Source: Acidobacteriota bacterium (GTDB lineage: Bacteria; Acidobacteriota; Blastocatellia; HR10). From it: a DNA stretch of 64,000 nucleotides. The stretch is from positions 62,001-126,000 of the forward strand of contig JAUQQC010000005.1 of assembly GCA_030550025.1 (NCBI GenBank), read 5' to 3'. Below, in pieces: positions 26,997 to 37,176 of the stretch; position 1 is the stretch's first letter, and the number at the start of each line of letters is the position of its first letter. The translations under genes were made by a program, and so were the position numbers. The notes below the pieces were generated by a model that was not told the origin of the DNA, did no database searches, and saw nothing but the letters and a program-made list of their open reading frames with translations.

Positions 26997-27070
26997 CGCT
27001 CCGCCAGGCGTATTATAGGGGAAATCGCCGACGGATCAAACCCCGCGCTCGGCGAGCCGACGACGCCTCC

Positions 27071-27098
27071 TTTACTGAATGGGCGGATGTGCTATGAT
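27071..27098 (+). promoter_or_regulatory. Possible promoter (TTTACT-16-TATGAT) upstream of the FmdB-like ORF
   Basis: Motif spacing only. Confidence 0.3.
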
Positions 27099-27191
27099 GA
27101 TAATGGCCGCTTGACTTCGCTCCACATCGGAGCGGATGGGGAAGCGGCTCTGCCGGATGGGGACAGCGAATCATATGCGAGGAGGTGAGCT

Positions 27192-27356
27192 ATGCCGGTC
27201 TATGAGTACCGCTGCACTCAATGCAATCGAAAGTTCACGGTGACGATGAGCATCGCCGAATACGAGAAGAAGAAGGTGAAATGCCCGAAGTGCGGGAGCC
27301 GGAAGGTCGAGCAACAACCGGCGGCTTTCTATGCCGTGACCTCGAAGAAGAGCTGA
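27192..27356 (+). CDS. FmdB-family zinc-ribbon protein (54 aa), absent from ORF track
   Basis: GAGGAGGTGAGCT RBS. MPVYEYRCTQCNRKFTVTMSIAEYEKKKVKCPKCGSRKVEQQPAAFYAVTSKKS matches the FmdB/CxxC regulatory-domain pattern. Confidence 0.9.
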   Translation: MPVYEYRCTQCNRKFTVTMSIAEYEKKKVKCPKCGSRKVEQQPAAFYAVTSKKS

Positions 27357-27436
27357 AGCACGTGAGCGGGACGGGAAGAAATGCCCTTCTGCCGAAAGCG
27401 GGGACTATGTGCAGATGAGCCGGTGATGAGGCGCGA

Positions 27437-28264
27437 ATGATCACATGCCCGAAATGCGGAACGGAGTCGGCGGAGACGGCGCGCTTTTGTCGCCGATGCG
27501 GAACGCGGCTGGTGGAGTCCTCTTGGGAGGAAACCCCGACGCAAATCTTGGAGACTCCGCCGACGGTGTCTCTGGAGTCGCGACCGACCGGCTCGGCCTA
27601 CCTTCCCCCGGCGATCTCCCCGCGCCCGCCCGCTCCGACGGACGTTCGCGTGGACGTCGGACGGTGGCTCTCCGAAGGATGGGCGCTCTTCACCCGCCAG
27701 TGGCCGACGTTCGCGCTCGCCACGTTGGTCGCCGGTTTCCTCTCCCTGGTGACGCTCACCATCACGACCGGACCGTTGCTGCTCGGCCTCTATTTCATGG
27801 CCTTTCAGGTCATGCGCGGGGAGAAGATCCAACTGGGCGACCTCTTCAAGGGGTTCGAGCAATTCGGGCTTGCTTTCCTGGCCTGGATCATTGAAATCTT
27901 CATTCACCTCTCGCTCGGTGGGCTCACCGAACGTGCCCCGCTGATGGGATTGGTCTCGCTCGCCTTCTCCCCATTGGCATTTGCGCTGTTCGCCTTCGTC
28001 TATCCGTTGATCCTTGACCGGAAGATGGACATCGCCGCGGCGTTGAACGAAGCATGGCGCATTGTCATCTCGCGCCAATGGGTGATGTTCTGGGTTCTCG
28101 GCATCGTCTTCATGTTGATCCTGACGGCAGGCCTCCTCGGATGTGGAGTCGGGGTGTTCATCACAGCCCCTTGGATCATCTGCGCGGCGGCGGCCGCCTA
28201 CCGGGACGTCTTCGGAGTGCACTCTTGGCCGCCGGAGCCTCTCTTCCCTCCCCATGAGAGATAG
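27437..28264 (+). CDS. Zinc-ribbon membrane protein of unknown function
   Basis: MITCPKCGTESAETARFCRRCGTRL zinc ribbon, then several TM helices. Confidence 0.78.
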   Translation: MITCPKCGTESAETARFCRRCGTRLVESSWEETPTQILETPPTVSLESRPTGSAYLPPAISPRPPAPTDVRVDVGRWLSEGWALFTRQWPTFALATLVAGFLSLVTLTITTGPLLLGLYFMAFQVMRGEKIQLGDLFKGFEQFGLAFLAWIIEIFIHLSLGGLTERAPLMGLVSLAFSPLAFALFAFVYPLILDRKMDIAAALNEAWRIVISRQWVMFWVLGIVFMLILTAGLLGCGVGVFITAPWIICAAAAAYRDVFGVHSWPPEPLFPPHER

Positions 28265-28295
28265 GGTCCTCGCCGAGGCGCGAGATCGCACGCTC

Positions 28296-30158
28296 TCACG
28301 CTCCAGACAAGAGACCGAACTCCAACGTCCCTGTCTCTTCCTCCGAAGAAGGGCGAGACGCCGCGAAATGTTCGACGATCCGACGCGCGAGCTGTTCGCC
28401 GACCAGCGGTCGCAATTCCTCGATCGTCGCGCGCCGGATGCGCGCGACGCTCCTGAAGTTCCGTAACAGCAACTCCTTTCGTCTCTCCCCGATTCCGGGA
28501 ATCGCCAACAACTCCGATGCGAAGTCGCGTTGCCGCCGACGCCGCCGATGGAACATCACCGCGAAGCGATGGGCTTCGTCGCGAATCATTTGGATCAAGT
28601 GCAACGCCGGCGAATGGCGCTCGAGGAGGAGCGGCTCCGCCCGTTCCTTAATGTAGAGGAGCTCTTCCCTCTTGGCGAGAGCGGCCACCGGAAGCGTTGC
28701 GAGGTTCAGCTCTTCGAGCGCTTCCAGTGCAGCGTGGAGTTGCCCCTTTCCCCCATCAATGAGGACGAGATCCGGAAGCGAGCGCGCCTCACGGAGCACG
28801 CGGGCGTAGCGCCGATGGACGACTTCGCGAAGGGCCCCGTAGTCGTCCCCTTCGCGCGCCGTCTTCACGAGGTAGTGGCGGTACTGGTCCTTACGCATCG
28901 CTCCATTCTCGCACACGACGAGCGAGGCGACCATCTCCGTCCCCTGCAAATGCGAGACGTCGAACGCCTCGATACGCTCCGGAGGCCGCGGCAGCTGCAG
29001 CACGCGCGCCAATTCCTCCAGCACCTGAGACATCTCCGGACGCCGCACGCGAAAGCGCTCTTCGAACGCAAGCTTCGCATTCTGCGTGGCGAGCGCGACC
29101 AGTTCCCGCTTCACCCCCCGCTTCGGCTCCACGACGTGCACGCGTCGCCCCTTCTTCGCGCTCAGCCATCGCTCGATCAATTGGCGATCCTCCACCGCGC
29201 ATGGGAGGACGATCTCCGCCGGGACATAATCGCCCGCCTCGTAATACTGCACGAGCACCTGCGTGAGGAAGCGCCCGAGATCTCCCGGCGGTAGCTCCTC
29301 CCAATGGAAATCGCGCTTGCCGACGATCTTCCCCTCACGCATGGTGAAGAGGTAGAGCGTCAAACGCCGTCCATCCGTATGGAGTCCGAAGATGTCCGCA
29401 TCCACCTCGGTCGTGAGCGCCATCTTCTGCTCCTCACCGAGCCGCTCGACGACGCGAAGGAGATCGCGATATCGAGCTGCCGCCTCGAAGCGCAGCTCCT
29501 CGGCCGCCTGCTCCATGCGCTCGCGCAAGCTCCGAGCGAGATCGCGATTCTTCCCCTCCAGGAACAGGCGCACATCGCGCACCGCCTCCCAATACTGGTC
29601 GCGACCGAAAAGCCCCTCCACACACGGCCCCAGACACCGCCGAATTTGATACTGCAAGCAGGGTCGCCCCTTTCGCTGATAGGCGTAGAAGACTTCGTCC
29701 GAACAGGGGCGCAATCGGAACTCCCGTTGAATGAGATCCAACACCTGGTCCGCAAGCGACGCGGGCAGGTAGGGACCGAAATAGAGCGCACCGTCGCGCT
29801 CGATCTTTCGCACCTTCACGACGCGCGGGAACGGCTCGTTGATCGTCAGCTTCAGATGCGGATAGTGCTTATCGTCCTTGAGGAGGGCATTGAAGCGCGG
29901 TTGATACTGCTTGATGAGATGGCTCTCCAGGATGAGCGCCTCGACCTCTGTATCGGTGACGATATACTCGAGATCCGCGATATGGGCGACCAGCTCCGAC
30001 GTCTTCGCGTCTTGCCAGCGCGAGGATTGGAAATACTGGCGCACACGATGGCGCAGGTTCTTCGCCTTCCCGATGTAGATGACCTCTCCGGCGCTATCGC
30101 GGTAGAGATAGCACCCCGGAGCTTCAGGGAGCCGTCGGATCTTCTCCGCCAGCGTCAT
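28296..30158 (-). CDS. uvrC: Excinuclease ABC subunit C
   Basis: GIY-YIG: LPEAPGCYLYRDSAGEVIYIGKAKNLRHRVRQYF; C-terminal HhH. ATG at 30158 gives a 4-bp overlap with the upstream ZIP gene; the ORF-track extension to 30599 is spurious. Confidence 0.95.
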   Translation of the reverse strand: MTLAEKIRRLPEAPGCYLYRDSAGEVIYIGKAKNLRHRVRQYFQSSRWQDAKTSELVAHIADLEYIVTDTEVEALILESHLIKQYQPRFNALLKDDKHYPHLKLTINEPFPRVVKVRKIERDGALYFGPYLPASLADQVLDLIQREFRLRPCSDEVFYAYQRKGRPCLQYQIRRCLGPCVEGLFGRDQYWEAVRDVRLFLEGKNRDLARSLRERMEQAAEELRFEAAARYRDLLRVVERLGEEQKMALTTEVDADIFGLHTDGRRLTLYLFTMREGKIVGKRDFHWEELPPGDLGRFLTQVLVQYYEAGDYVPAEIVLPCAVEDRQLIERWLSAKKGRRVHVVEPKRGVKRELVALATQNAKLAFEERFRVRRPEMSQVLEELARVLQLPRPPERIEAFDVSHLQGTEMVASLVVCENGAMRKDQYRHYLVKTAREGDDYGALREVVHRRYARVLREARSLPDLVLIDGGKGQLHAALEALEELNLATLPVAALAKREELLYIKERAEPLLLERHSPALHLIQMIRDEAHRFAVMFHRRRRRQRDFASELLAIPGIGERRKELLLRNFRSVARIRRATIEELRPLVGEQLARRIVEHFAASRPSSEEETGTLEFGLLSGA

Positions 30159-30901
30159 CGCCCAACCGCCTCGAGCGCTTTCTCGGTCATATAATAGAGC
30201 GCGACGCCCAGGAAGACAACGAGCGAGGAGGCGCTGCGATTCTCCCGATTGACCTCTGGGATCAGGTCCGAAGCCGCGACATAGAGCGTCACGCCCGCTG
30301 AAAGCGGTAAAGCATAAGGGACGACTTCCCGCGCGGCGCTCATGAGCGCCAATCCGAGAAGCGTCGCTGCCGCCACTCCAACGCTGGCCCATCGCGCAGC
30401 ACGCAGCGAGCACCCCGAGGCGAGCATGATTGAAGCGACGGTGAATCCCTCCGGCAGCTTGTGCAAGAAGATCGCGATGAAGATGAGGACGCCCAGTTGA
30501 TGCCCCACATGAAACCCGGCGCCAATGGCGACGCCGTCGAAAAACGCATGCAGAGCCACGCCCCCGACTGCTGTCCAAACGACATGCCGTTCCGCACACA
30601 CCTCGGCATGTGTCTCCTCCCCGAAGTGAAAGTGCGGGGCCACCGTGTGTTCAAAGAGCTGAATGAGCAAATATCCGACGAGCACCAGGACGAGCGGCGC
30701 TACCGAACGCCCACTCCAGAGATTCAGATCGAGACTCGCCGGGATCACCTTCAGGAAGACGGCCGCTAAAAGGAATCCGGCCCCCAACGCCATGAGATGC
30801 GAGAGAAGGGACCGGCGAAGAACTGGACGCGGCCACGTCACCCAGAATCCCCCTGCGACGTTGGCCAGTGCCGCTATCCCGCCAAAGAGTATCGCCTCCA
30901 T
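30155..30901 (-). CDS. ZIP-family divalent metal transporter
   Basis: GGVALHAFFDGVAIGAGF...FLHKLPEGFTVASIM metal-binding TM motifs. Confidence 0.9.
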   Translation of the reverse strand: MEAILFGGIAALANVAGGFWVTWPRPVLRRSLLSHLMALGAGFLLAAVFLKVIPASLDLNLWSGRSVAPLVLVLVGYLLIQLFEHTVAPHFHFGEETHAEVCAERHVVWTAVGGVALHAFFDGVAIGAGFHVGHQLGVLIFIAIFLHKLPEGFTVASIMLASGCSLRAARWASVGVAAATLLGLALMSAAREVVPYALPLSAGVTLYVAASDLIPEVNRENRSASSLVVFLGVALYYMTEKALEAVGR

Positions 30902-31105
30902 CGGTTCCCTCTAACGACCGCTCATGGGCGACAAATTCAAAAGTATATCTCCCGTCCCGGCGATCTCCAACGAGCCGAGGCGCAAGTCTTCAAACTTTTT
31001 CCGCCCAAGCGCCATCATACAAAGATGGAAACGGTCGCGCCGCGAAAAGAGCGCCGACCGATCCGCCAAATGGCGGTGAGAATGCGTTGTAAGGAGGGAG
31101 AGGCG

Positions 31106-31570
31106 ATGCGAAGGAAGACGATTTCGATCCTCGGCCTTGCGCTTCTGCTGCTCATAGGAGGAAAGGGAGTAATATGGGCGCAGCGTCCGGCTGAGTTGCT
31201 CCGCTTGAGAGAACAGCTCGGGCTCACGCCGGAACAGGTCGCTCGCATTCAAGAGCGGCTCAGGGCTCACCGGAACGAGGTCTTCCCGTTGCAGCAGGAG
31301 CTACGAGCCAAGACCCACGAGCTGCGCAACGCGCTGGAAGCGCCTCAGCCCGATGCGACGACGATCGGGCAGCTCCTCCTGGAACGCCGCGCGTTGCAGA
31401 AGCAGCTTCAGGAGAAGCAGCAGAAGCTGCGCGCGGATCTCGAGGCCATACTCACACCGGAGCAGAAGCAGAAATGGACCGAGTGGCGTCAGACGCGCCC
31501 ACCGCTACGCCCGCGCCGATGGGGTCCTGCGGGCGCTCAGCTCGGAAGACCACTCGGTCCCCCCAGATAA
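31106..31570 (+). CDS. Periplasmic Spy/CpxP-like (LTxxQ-type) protein
   Basis: AAGGAGGGAG RBS, signal peptide, LGLTPEQVARIQERL... and ILTPEQKQKWTEWR. Confidence 0.7.
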   Translation: MRRKTISILGLALLLLIGGKGVIWAQRPAELLRLREQLGLTPEQVARIQERLRAHRNEVFPLQQELRAKTHELRNALEAPQPDATTIGQLLLERRALQKQLQEKQQKLRADLEAILTPEQKQKWTEWRQTRPPLRPRRWGPAGAQLGRPLGPPR

Positions 31571-31592
31571 GTCACGAAGTCGAGCCCTGCTG

Positions 31593-31629
31593 GAACACCC
31601 GGCGATGGATTGATCTCGCCGGGTGTTTC
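31593..31629 (+). terminator. Hairpin terminator GAACACCCGGCGA...TCGCCGGGTGTTTC
   Basis: Perfect 11-bp core stem (31595-31605 / 31616-31626) ending in TTT, 24 nt after the stop. Confidence 0.6.
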
Positions 31630-31729
31630 CATCTATGGGTGGCCCAATGTATCCGACTATAAGGGGGCGAATCTTCCGTTATTCGCGTTCGCCTTGCCCG
31701 CGCGTGAAAGACCGATTAAGTTTCCCGTT

Positions 31730-33775
31730 GTGTGGAGTCGAAGGACAAAATGCGCGTGGCCGCCTCGGTCCATCGGGATTCTCTTCATCTCCTTGATGAG
31801 CCTCACCGCATCTGCGGTGGGCGCAAAGCAAGGAGCCCATCATAAGGGTCTCGAAGTCCGAATTCATGCTATCCGCCCGAGCATCCTCGCTCCCGGCGAG
31901 CGCGCGATCGCATGGGTGTGGTTGGAAAACGCTCGAGATGAAGGGCTCTGGATCGAATCCATCCAGCTCTTTCTTCTGACCCCCGACGGAAGCGCGGATC
32001 TCGAATCCGCATCGCTGGAAGCAGGCGCTTCTTCAGATCTCGCTGCCGCGATCCTGGCGCCTCGTGAGCATCGCCTTCTGACGATCCCTTTTCGGGCGCC
32101 AATCCATAACGGCCGTCACCACCTCGTCGCTGTCGTCCGCGCGCATTCCGCCACCACTTCCCACACGTCCCTCTCAGCCGCACGAGCGATCACCGTCGCT
32201 CGACTTCGCGTGCACAACCTGAAGGTCTTCCCTACGGTGCTTCCCGACTGCCAGGGCGAGACTTCCGTCCGTTTCGAGCTGGAGCTTCTCAATGTGACCT
32301 TCGATCCGGTGGATGACGTGCAGCTTCTGTACGAGCTTCGGGAGCACGGGAGCGACGCGCTTTTAGCGAGCGGGCGTCTGCGGCTCGGTCGGATCGCTGC
32401 CGGGGAACGGCGGCGCGTCCGCTCCTTAGAACCGGTGGAGATTCCGACGTCGGCCCTTATCGCCGGACGACGCTTAGCCCTCGATTTTCAACTTCAGCCG
32501 GAAGCGCTCACCGAACGCCGCCTCTTGGCGATCGGCACCGGAGCAGACGTGAAGGTAGAAGACATCATCATCGTCCCACCGGATCGAGCGCCGGGCGATC
32601 CGGTCCTGCCCGGAGAGATGGCCGCGCTCGGCTTCACGCTGGTCAACCGAGGGAATCAACAGGGGACGAGCCCGGCGCTCGTGGTGCGCGTGAGCGCCGA
32701 GGCCGACGGAAAGCCGCTCCATGTGGAACCCGATACGCTCTCGCTGCCGAACGTCGTGCTGGCCCCCTGTGGGGGAAGCCTGCGCATCGGCGCCGCTCAA
32801 GGGACGGAGGGGGCGAGCGCAAATCTTTCGCTCCCTCTGCTCTTCATCCCTCAGGATGCCGAAGAAGGCGACGCTCTCGTGCGCTTGGTCGTCGGACGCG
32901 TCGCGGAAGAGACGACGACGGATACGGACGAAGAACCCACGCGCGCGAGCGTTCACATTGATCTTCCGAATCTGCGCGTGCTCGCTCTCTCCATTCCTCA
33001 AGAGGTGTTGCTCGGACAAAGCGCGAGCGTGCGCTTTCGCGTCGCGAACGTGAAGGATCATCCCCAGGATCGCGCCCCCGTCCCAGCCGGCGTGCGCGTG
33101 CGTGCCGAACTCTGGCAAAGGGGGCAACGGCTCGCGCAAGAGGAATTTCGCACGCGGCGCTCGCTCGGTGCCGGGCAATCCGAGCTCCCCCCGGTGGAGT
33201 TCGCACTCCGCGTTCCCGCTCAAGCGGAGAAAGGATTGGCGCTCGTGCGCCTGGAAGTCGACCCCTCGACCCCCGAACGCCCGCGCGGAGACGTACGGGA
33301 ATCGAACGAAGCGGACAATATCGTCGAGGTCCCAATCCGGTTGACCACGCCCCTTCCCGATCTGGTCGTTGAAAGCGCGCGCGTCCTCGCTCCAGGCACT
33401 CCCCCAACGCTGACGATCGGCGCGCCGACGGCGCTCTTCTTTTTCATCGCGAATCGCGGAGAAGGCGCGGCCGATCCGGCGACGCATGAGATCAGCCTCG
33501 CTTTCACGATCACCATCGGCCCATTCCCCATCCAATTGCGCGCCCCGCTCCGAACGGTGGAGACGCCGCGCCTGGGGCGCAATCGCTTCGCTCCCTTTTT
33601 CACGACGATTCAAATCCCCCCGGTCATTCAACTGCCTGGCCTCCTTTTCCCGATCCCAGTTCCCACCGGCCCAGCCGAAATCCTTATCGTCGCCGATTCC
33701 AAGAAAGCCATCGAAGAGACGGACGAAGATAACAATACGACGCGATTGCCGGTGATCTTGGTCTCCCCACCATAG
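31730..33775 (+). CDS. Secreted protein with tandem CARDB-like Ig domains
   Basis: Hydrophobic leader; repeated blocks such as LPNLRVLALSIPQEVLLGQSASVRFRVANV and DLVVESARVLAPG...FFIANRGEG...ETDEDNNTTRLPV. Start uncertain (GTG 31730 or ATG 31796). Confidence 0.65.
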   Translation: MWSRRTKCAWPPRSIGILFISLMSLTASAVGAKQGAHHKGLEVRIHAIRPSILAPGERAIAWVWLENARDEGLWIESIQLFLLTPDGSADLESASLEAGASSDLAAAILAPREHRLLTIPFRAPIHNGRHHLVAVVRAHSATTSHTSLSAARAITVARLRVHNLKVFPTVLPDCQGETSVRFELELLNVTFDPVDDVQLLYELREHGSDALLASGRLRLGRIAAGERRRVRSLEPVEIPTSALIAGRRLALDFQLQPEALTERRLLAIGTGADVKVEDIIIVPPDRAPGDPVLPGEMAALGFTLVNRGNQQGTSPALVVRVSAEADGKPLHVEPDTLSLPNVVLAPCGGSLRIGAAQGTEGASANLSLPLLFIPQDAEEGDALVRLVVGRVAEETTTDTDEEPTRASVHIDLPNLRVLALSIPQEVLLGQSASVRFRVANVKDHPQDRAPVPAGVRVRAELWQRGQRLAQEEFRTRRSLGAGQSELPPVEFALRVPAQAEKGLALVRLEVDPSTPERPRGDVRESNEADNIVEVPIRLTTPLPDLVVESARVLAPGTPPTLTIGAPTALFFFIANRGEGAADPATHEISLAFTITIGPFPIQLRAPLRTVETPRLGRNRFAPFFTTIQIPPVIQLPGLLFPIPVPTGPAEILIVADSKKAIEETDEDNNTTRLPVILVSPP

Positions 33776-33829
33776 ACGACAGGGTCCGATGTGAGGCCGA
33801 GAGTTCTGCACGCTTCAGGCACTCATCCC

Positions 33830-35128
33830 TCAGCGAAAGCGCTTCTCCCAGAGACGGCAGAAGAAGCCAGCCCTCAAAAAGCGGAGGAGTGAGCCTACGG
33901 CCGGAGCCGAGATCAAAAAGGCGAATGGGCGAGCGGGCAGCATATATCGGGCTTCGACATGCAGCGGGAGGAAGACGAGCGAATAGTAGAGGACGATCAC
34001 GGCGCTTCCGGCGAGAACCACGTGACTCCGAAAGCGAACGAAGAAAAATCCCATCACCAGGAGCACGAATCCGAGGCCGAAGTAAAGGCCTAGTGCCGCC
34101 TTCGCCCAACGGGGCGTGTGAACGCCCAGGTGAATCCACCGCCTGGGGATCTTCGCGAAGCTCAGGAGGAGATAACGGATCGGGTGCTGACGGATGCGCT
34201 CAAGGGCGATCTGACGCAAACGCCTATTCTCGCGCCACCAATACGCTTGCTGAATTCCGAGCGCATGAAGCTCCCGCCTCAGGTCGCGCTCCCACTCGGG
34301 AGTGGGAACCCAAGGTTCACGCGTGGCGACCCATAACCCATACCCCAATTCCATCGAGACGAACATCGGCTTCCCAAAGGCGAGATAGTTCCGGACTACC
34401 CATGCCCCCACAGGAAGACACAGGCTGAGCGTCAGTGGGAGCACATAACAGAGGCGGAAAGCTGGGAACCGAAATGCCCTCCCCGCAATCCCCAAAAGCA
34501 CCGGCAGCAAAAGCGCATAGGGGCGAACGAGCACCGCCAGCCCGAGGATGAGCCCAGCCAGAAGCGCCTTCCGAATCGTCGGCCGATCGGTGAACCAAAT
34601 CGTCGCGAAGAGCGAGAGCAAAAAGACGTGTAACATGTCCGACAACACCCGCGACGCCCAATACGCCCACATGGGATAGGTCCCTGCTAGGACGAGCACG
34701 ACTCCCAATTCTTTCCCATAACCATAAGCCCTCCGAGCCAGCAGGAAGATCAGAACGAGGGTGGCCAACATCAACGCGCCGTTGGCGAGCACAGCGGCAA
34801 GAGGCCTGCGCCCGGCAAGTCCATAAATTCCCGCGAGGAAGAAGCTGTATCCGGGAGGAAAGGTCGCCGCGGGGACAAAACGCGCGGCAGCCGTTTCCGG
34901 ATTCCTCGCTCGATAAAGGCGTGTCAGATCGGGATCCTCCCATTCGTCACGCGCATAGGAGAAGCCATGCCCACGTACAAGATTCCAAGCCGGTTGCTCA
35001 TAGAAACCCGCATCGGAATAAAGCCAGTCCCCTCGATGTACGTACACACTGATGGCGAAAACGATCCCCTGAAACGCAAGCCCGGCCCAGAGGATCCTTC
35101 TGCAAATCGACTGCTCGTCTCGGCGCAA
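33830..35128 (-). CDS. GT39/ArnT-like polytopic glycosyltransferase
   Basis: YSDAGFYEQPAWNLVRGHGFS...TFPPGYSFFLAGIYGLAGRRPLAAVLANG. TTG start inferred. Confidence 0.75.
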   Translation of the reverse strand: MRRDEQSICRRILWAGLAFQGIVFAISVYVHRGDWLYSDAGFYEQPAWNLVRGHGFSYARDEWEDPDLTRLYRARNPETAAARFVPAATFPPGYSFFLAGIYGLAGRRPLAAVLANGALMLATLVLIFLLARRAYGYGKELGVVLVLAGTYPMWAYWASRVLSDMLHVFLLSLFATIWFTDRPTIRKALLAGLILGLAVLVRPYALLLPVLLGIAGRAFRFPAFRLCYVLPLTLSLCLPVGAWVVRNYLAFGKPMFVSMELGYGLWVATREPWVPTPEWERDLRRELHALGIQQAYWWRENRRLRQIALERIRQHPIRYLLLSFAKIPRRWIHLGVHTPRWAKAALGLYFGLGFVLLVMGFFFVRFRSHVVLAGSAVIVLYYSLVFLPLHVEARYMLPARPFAFLISAPAVGSLLRFLRAGFFCRLWEKRFR

Positions 35129-35271
35129 CGCCTCATCCCTCCAGGGACTTCACTCACCCATGAGCGATCCTCCTCTCACCATCCGTAACGAAAACCCATA
35201 AGCGATCCACCGTAGAAAGAAGCGAACGGGCGCATAGGGGACACGCTTTGAAGCAAGCCGACCGAGGGGGC

Positions 35272-36414
35272 TCACGCCCAACGATCGAACTCTTTAATGG
35301 CGGCTACCACATAGGCCTGGTCCTCCTCCGTCAAGGAGTTGTAGAACGGTAGGCGAAGCAAGCGATCGCTGACCTCTTCCGTGACGGGACATTGACCGGG
35401 TCGGCCGCCAAATCGCCGACCCATGGCCGACAGATGCAGCGGGTGATAGTGAAAGACGCTCAAGATGCCACGCGCCTTCAGATGGGCGATCAACGCTTGC
35501 CGCTCCGCAAGCGAGGGCATGAGCAGGTAGAACATGTGATACGATTGCTGACAATGCGGAGGAACGTGAGGAAGACGAACGCCGTGCGCCTCGGCCCAAT
35601 CCTTCAAGTGCTCCGCATAGTATTCCCAGATGCGCTGGCGCTTTCGTTGAATCTCCTCGCGGGCTTCGAGTTGCGCGTAGAGAAAGGCGGCCAGGAGATC
35701 CGACAAAACATAACTCGATCCGATGTCAATCCACGTGTATTTGTCCACCTCGCCCCGGAAAAATCGGGTTCGGTCCGTCCCCTTCTCGCGGATGATCTCG
35801 GCCCGCTCGATATACTGCGGGTCGTTGATGATGAGAGCGCCACCTTCGCCACAGGTGATGTTCTTCGTCTCATGGAAGCTCAACGCCGCCAGAGAGCCGA
35901 ACGTGCCAAGCGGCTTCCCCTTGTATGCGCCGAACAGTCCGTGCGCGTTATCCTCGACGACGGCCACTCCATGCCGACGGGCGATCTCCAAAATAGCGTC
36001 CATCTCACAGCCCACGCCCGCGTAGTGCACGACGACGATCACCTTGGTGCGCGGCGTGATGAGACGCTCCAGGCGAGTCTCGTCGAGATTGAGCGTGTCC
36101 GGGCGAATGTCGGCGAAAACGGGCCGAGCGCCCCGCAAGACAAACGCATTGGCCGTCGAGACGAACGTGAACGAGGGAACGATCACTTCATCTCCGGGTC
36201 CGACGTCCAGCAACAACGCCATCAACTCCAAAGCATGGGTGCCCGATGGAGTCAGGAGAACCCGCCGCGCTAGAAGGAGCTGTTCGAGAAGAGCTTGACA
36301 CCTCTCGGTGAATTGTCCGTTGCCGGAGATATGATTCGATCGAACGGCCTCCGCCATATAGCTCATCTCGCTTCCGGCCAGTGAGGGTTTGTTGAAGGGA
36401 ACTCGATAAGACAT
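35272..36414 (-). CDS. wecE: dTDP-4-amino-4,6-dideoxygalactose transaminase (WecE/RffA-like)
   Basis: VPFNKPSLAGSEMSYMAEAVRSNHISGNGQFT...PSGTHALELMALLLDVGPGDEVIVPSFTFVSTANAFVLRGA...SFHETKNITCGEGGAL. Confidence 0.9.
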   Translation of the reverse strand: MSYRVPFNKPSLAGSEMSYMAEAVRSNHISGNGQFTERCQALLEQLLLARRVLLTPSGTHALELMALLLDVGPGDEVIVPSFTFVSTANAFVLRGARPVFADIRPDTLNLDETRLERLITPRTKVIVVVHYAGVGCEMDAILEIARRHGVAVVEDNAHGLFGAYKGKPLGTFGSLAALSFHETKNITCGEGGALIINDPQYIERAEIIREKGTDRTRFFRGEVDKYTWIDIGSSYVLSDLLAAFLYAQLEAREEIQRKRQRIWEYYAEHLKDWAEAHGVRLPHVPPHCQQSYHMFYLLMPSLAERQALIAHLKARGILSVFHYHPLHLSAMGRRFGGRPGQCPVTEEVSDRLLRLPFYNSLTEEDQAYVVAAIKEFDRWA

Positions 36415-36421
36415 CGCGCCG

Positions 36422-37174
36422 TCACTCCCCACGTCTCTCCTGCAAAAACCACCGATGATACCAAAGCTGCACTTTTCGGGTCAGAAAACCACATCGTTGA
36501 TATACTCTCTGAGCGGCGACATTCCGTCCCTGAGTAACGACAGTCACTCGCCATGCCCCTTCCTGGACGAACCATCTTAAGGCATGGTGGATAAGCCTCT
36601 TGCCAAGACCCTGGCCTCTCCACTCAGGATGGACGCCGAACAACCCAATCTGTCCCTCGCCGGAGCTTTGACGATGGCAGGTGATATAACCGACCGGCTG
36701 GTTCCCCATTTCCAAAACGAATACGGCATCCGCATACCCTTGGCAGCTCCGCGCGATCCACAGTTCATAGAGAGCATCGCAGCGAGACCGAAGAAAATTC
36801 GGATCGGAATAAAAGCGTGTATCCCGGTGGCTGACTCGCGCTATCTCTTGCAGCACGGGGACGTCTTCCGGGCGGCACGAGCGCAAAACTCCTGAGAATG
36901 GCTCTATCGAAGGCGCTGATGAATCGTCAAGTTGCTTCTCAAGCGTAATGCGGATATCCACCAGGCGAAAACCGTAGTCCTCTGCCAATCGGATCGTCAC
37001 CGGGTCATCCACCTCAGCGAGAAAATAGAGGCAGTCGATTGCCTGCTCGCGACACCATGACAGTATGGACAAAACCGTTTCCGGACAGAGCCGACTCACC
37101 CTGGCGCGGGCAATACGATGTCCAAAGAAGGCGGAATCCCAGTCAAGGTATTGGCAAAGAAGCTCGTGGTTCAT
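36422..37174 (-). CDS. wecD: GNAT acetyltransferase, WecD/RffC-like (dTDP-fucosamine acetyltransferase)
   Basis: YLDWDSAFFGHRIARARVSRL N-terminus plus GNAT core GLFGVHPEWRGQGLGKRLIHHAL...NVAAQRVYQRCGF, adjacent to wecE. Confidence 0.75.
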   Translation of the reverse strand: MNHELLCQYLDWDSAFFGHRIARARVSRLCPETVLSILSWCREQAIDCLYFLAEVDDPVTIRLAEDYGFRLVDIRITLEKQLDDSSAPSIEPFSGVLRSCRPEDVPVLQEIARVSHRDTRFYSDPNFLRSRCDALYELWIARSCQGYADAVFVLEMGNQPVGYITCHRQSSGEGQIGLFGVHPEWRGQGLGKRLIHHALRWFVQEGAWRVTVVTQGRNVAAQRVYQRCGFLTRKVQLWYHRWFLQERRGE

Positions 37175-37176
37175 TG

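Noticed and set aside
30158-30599. N-terminal extension of the uvrC ORF
   Set aside because: Reads through the ZIP transporter in the wrong frame; UvrC homology begins at MTLAEK (30158).
31610-31729. ORF-track start of the CARDB-like protein
   Set aside because: Lies inside the terminator hairpin and lacks an RBS; a later start is more plausible.
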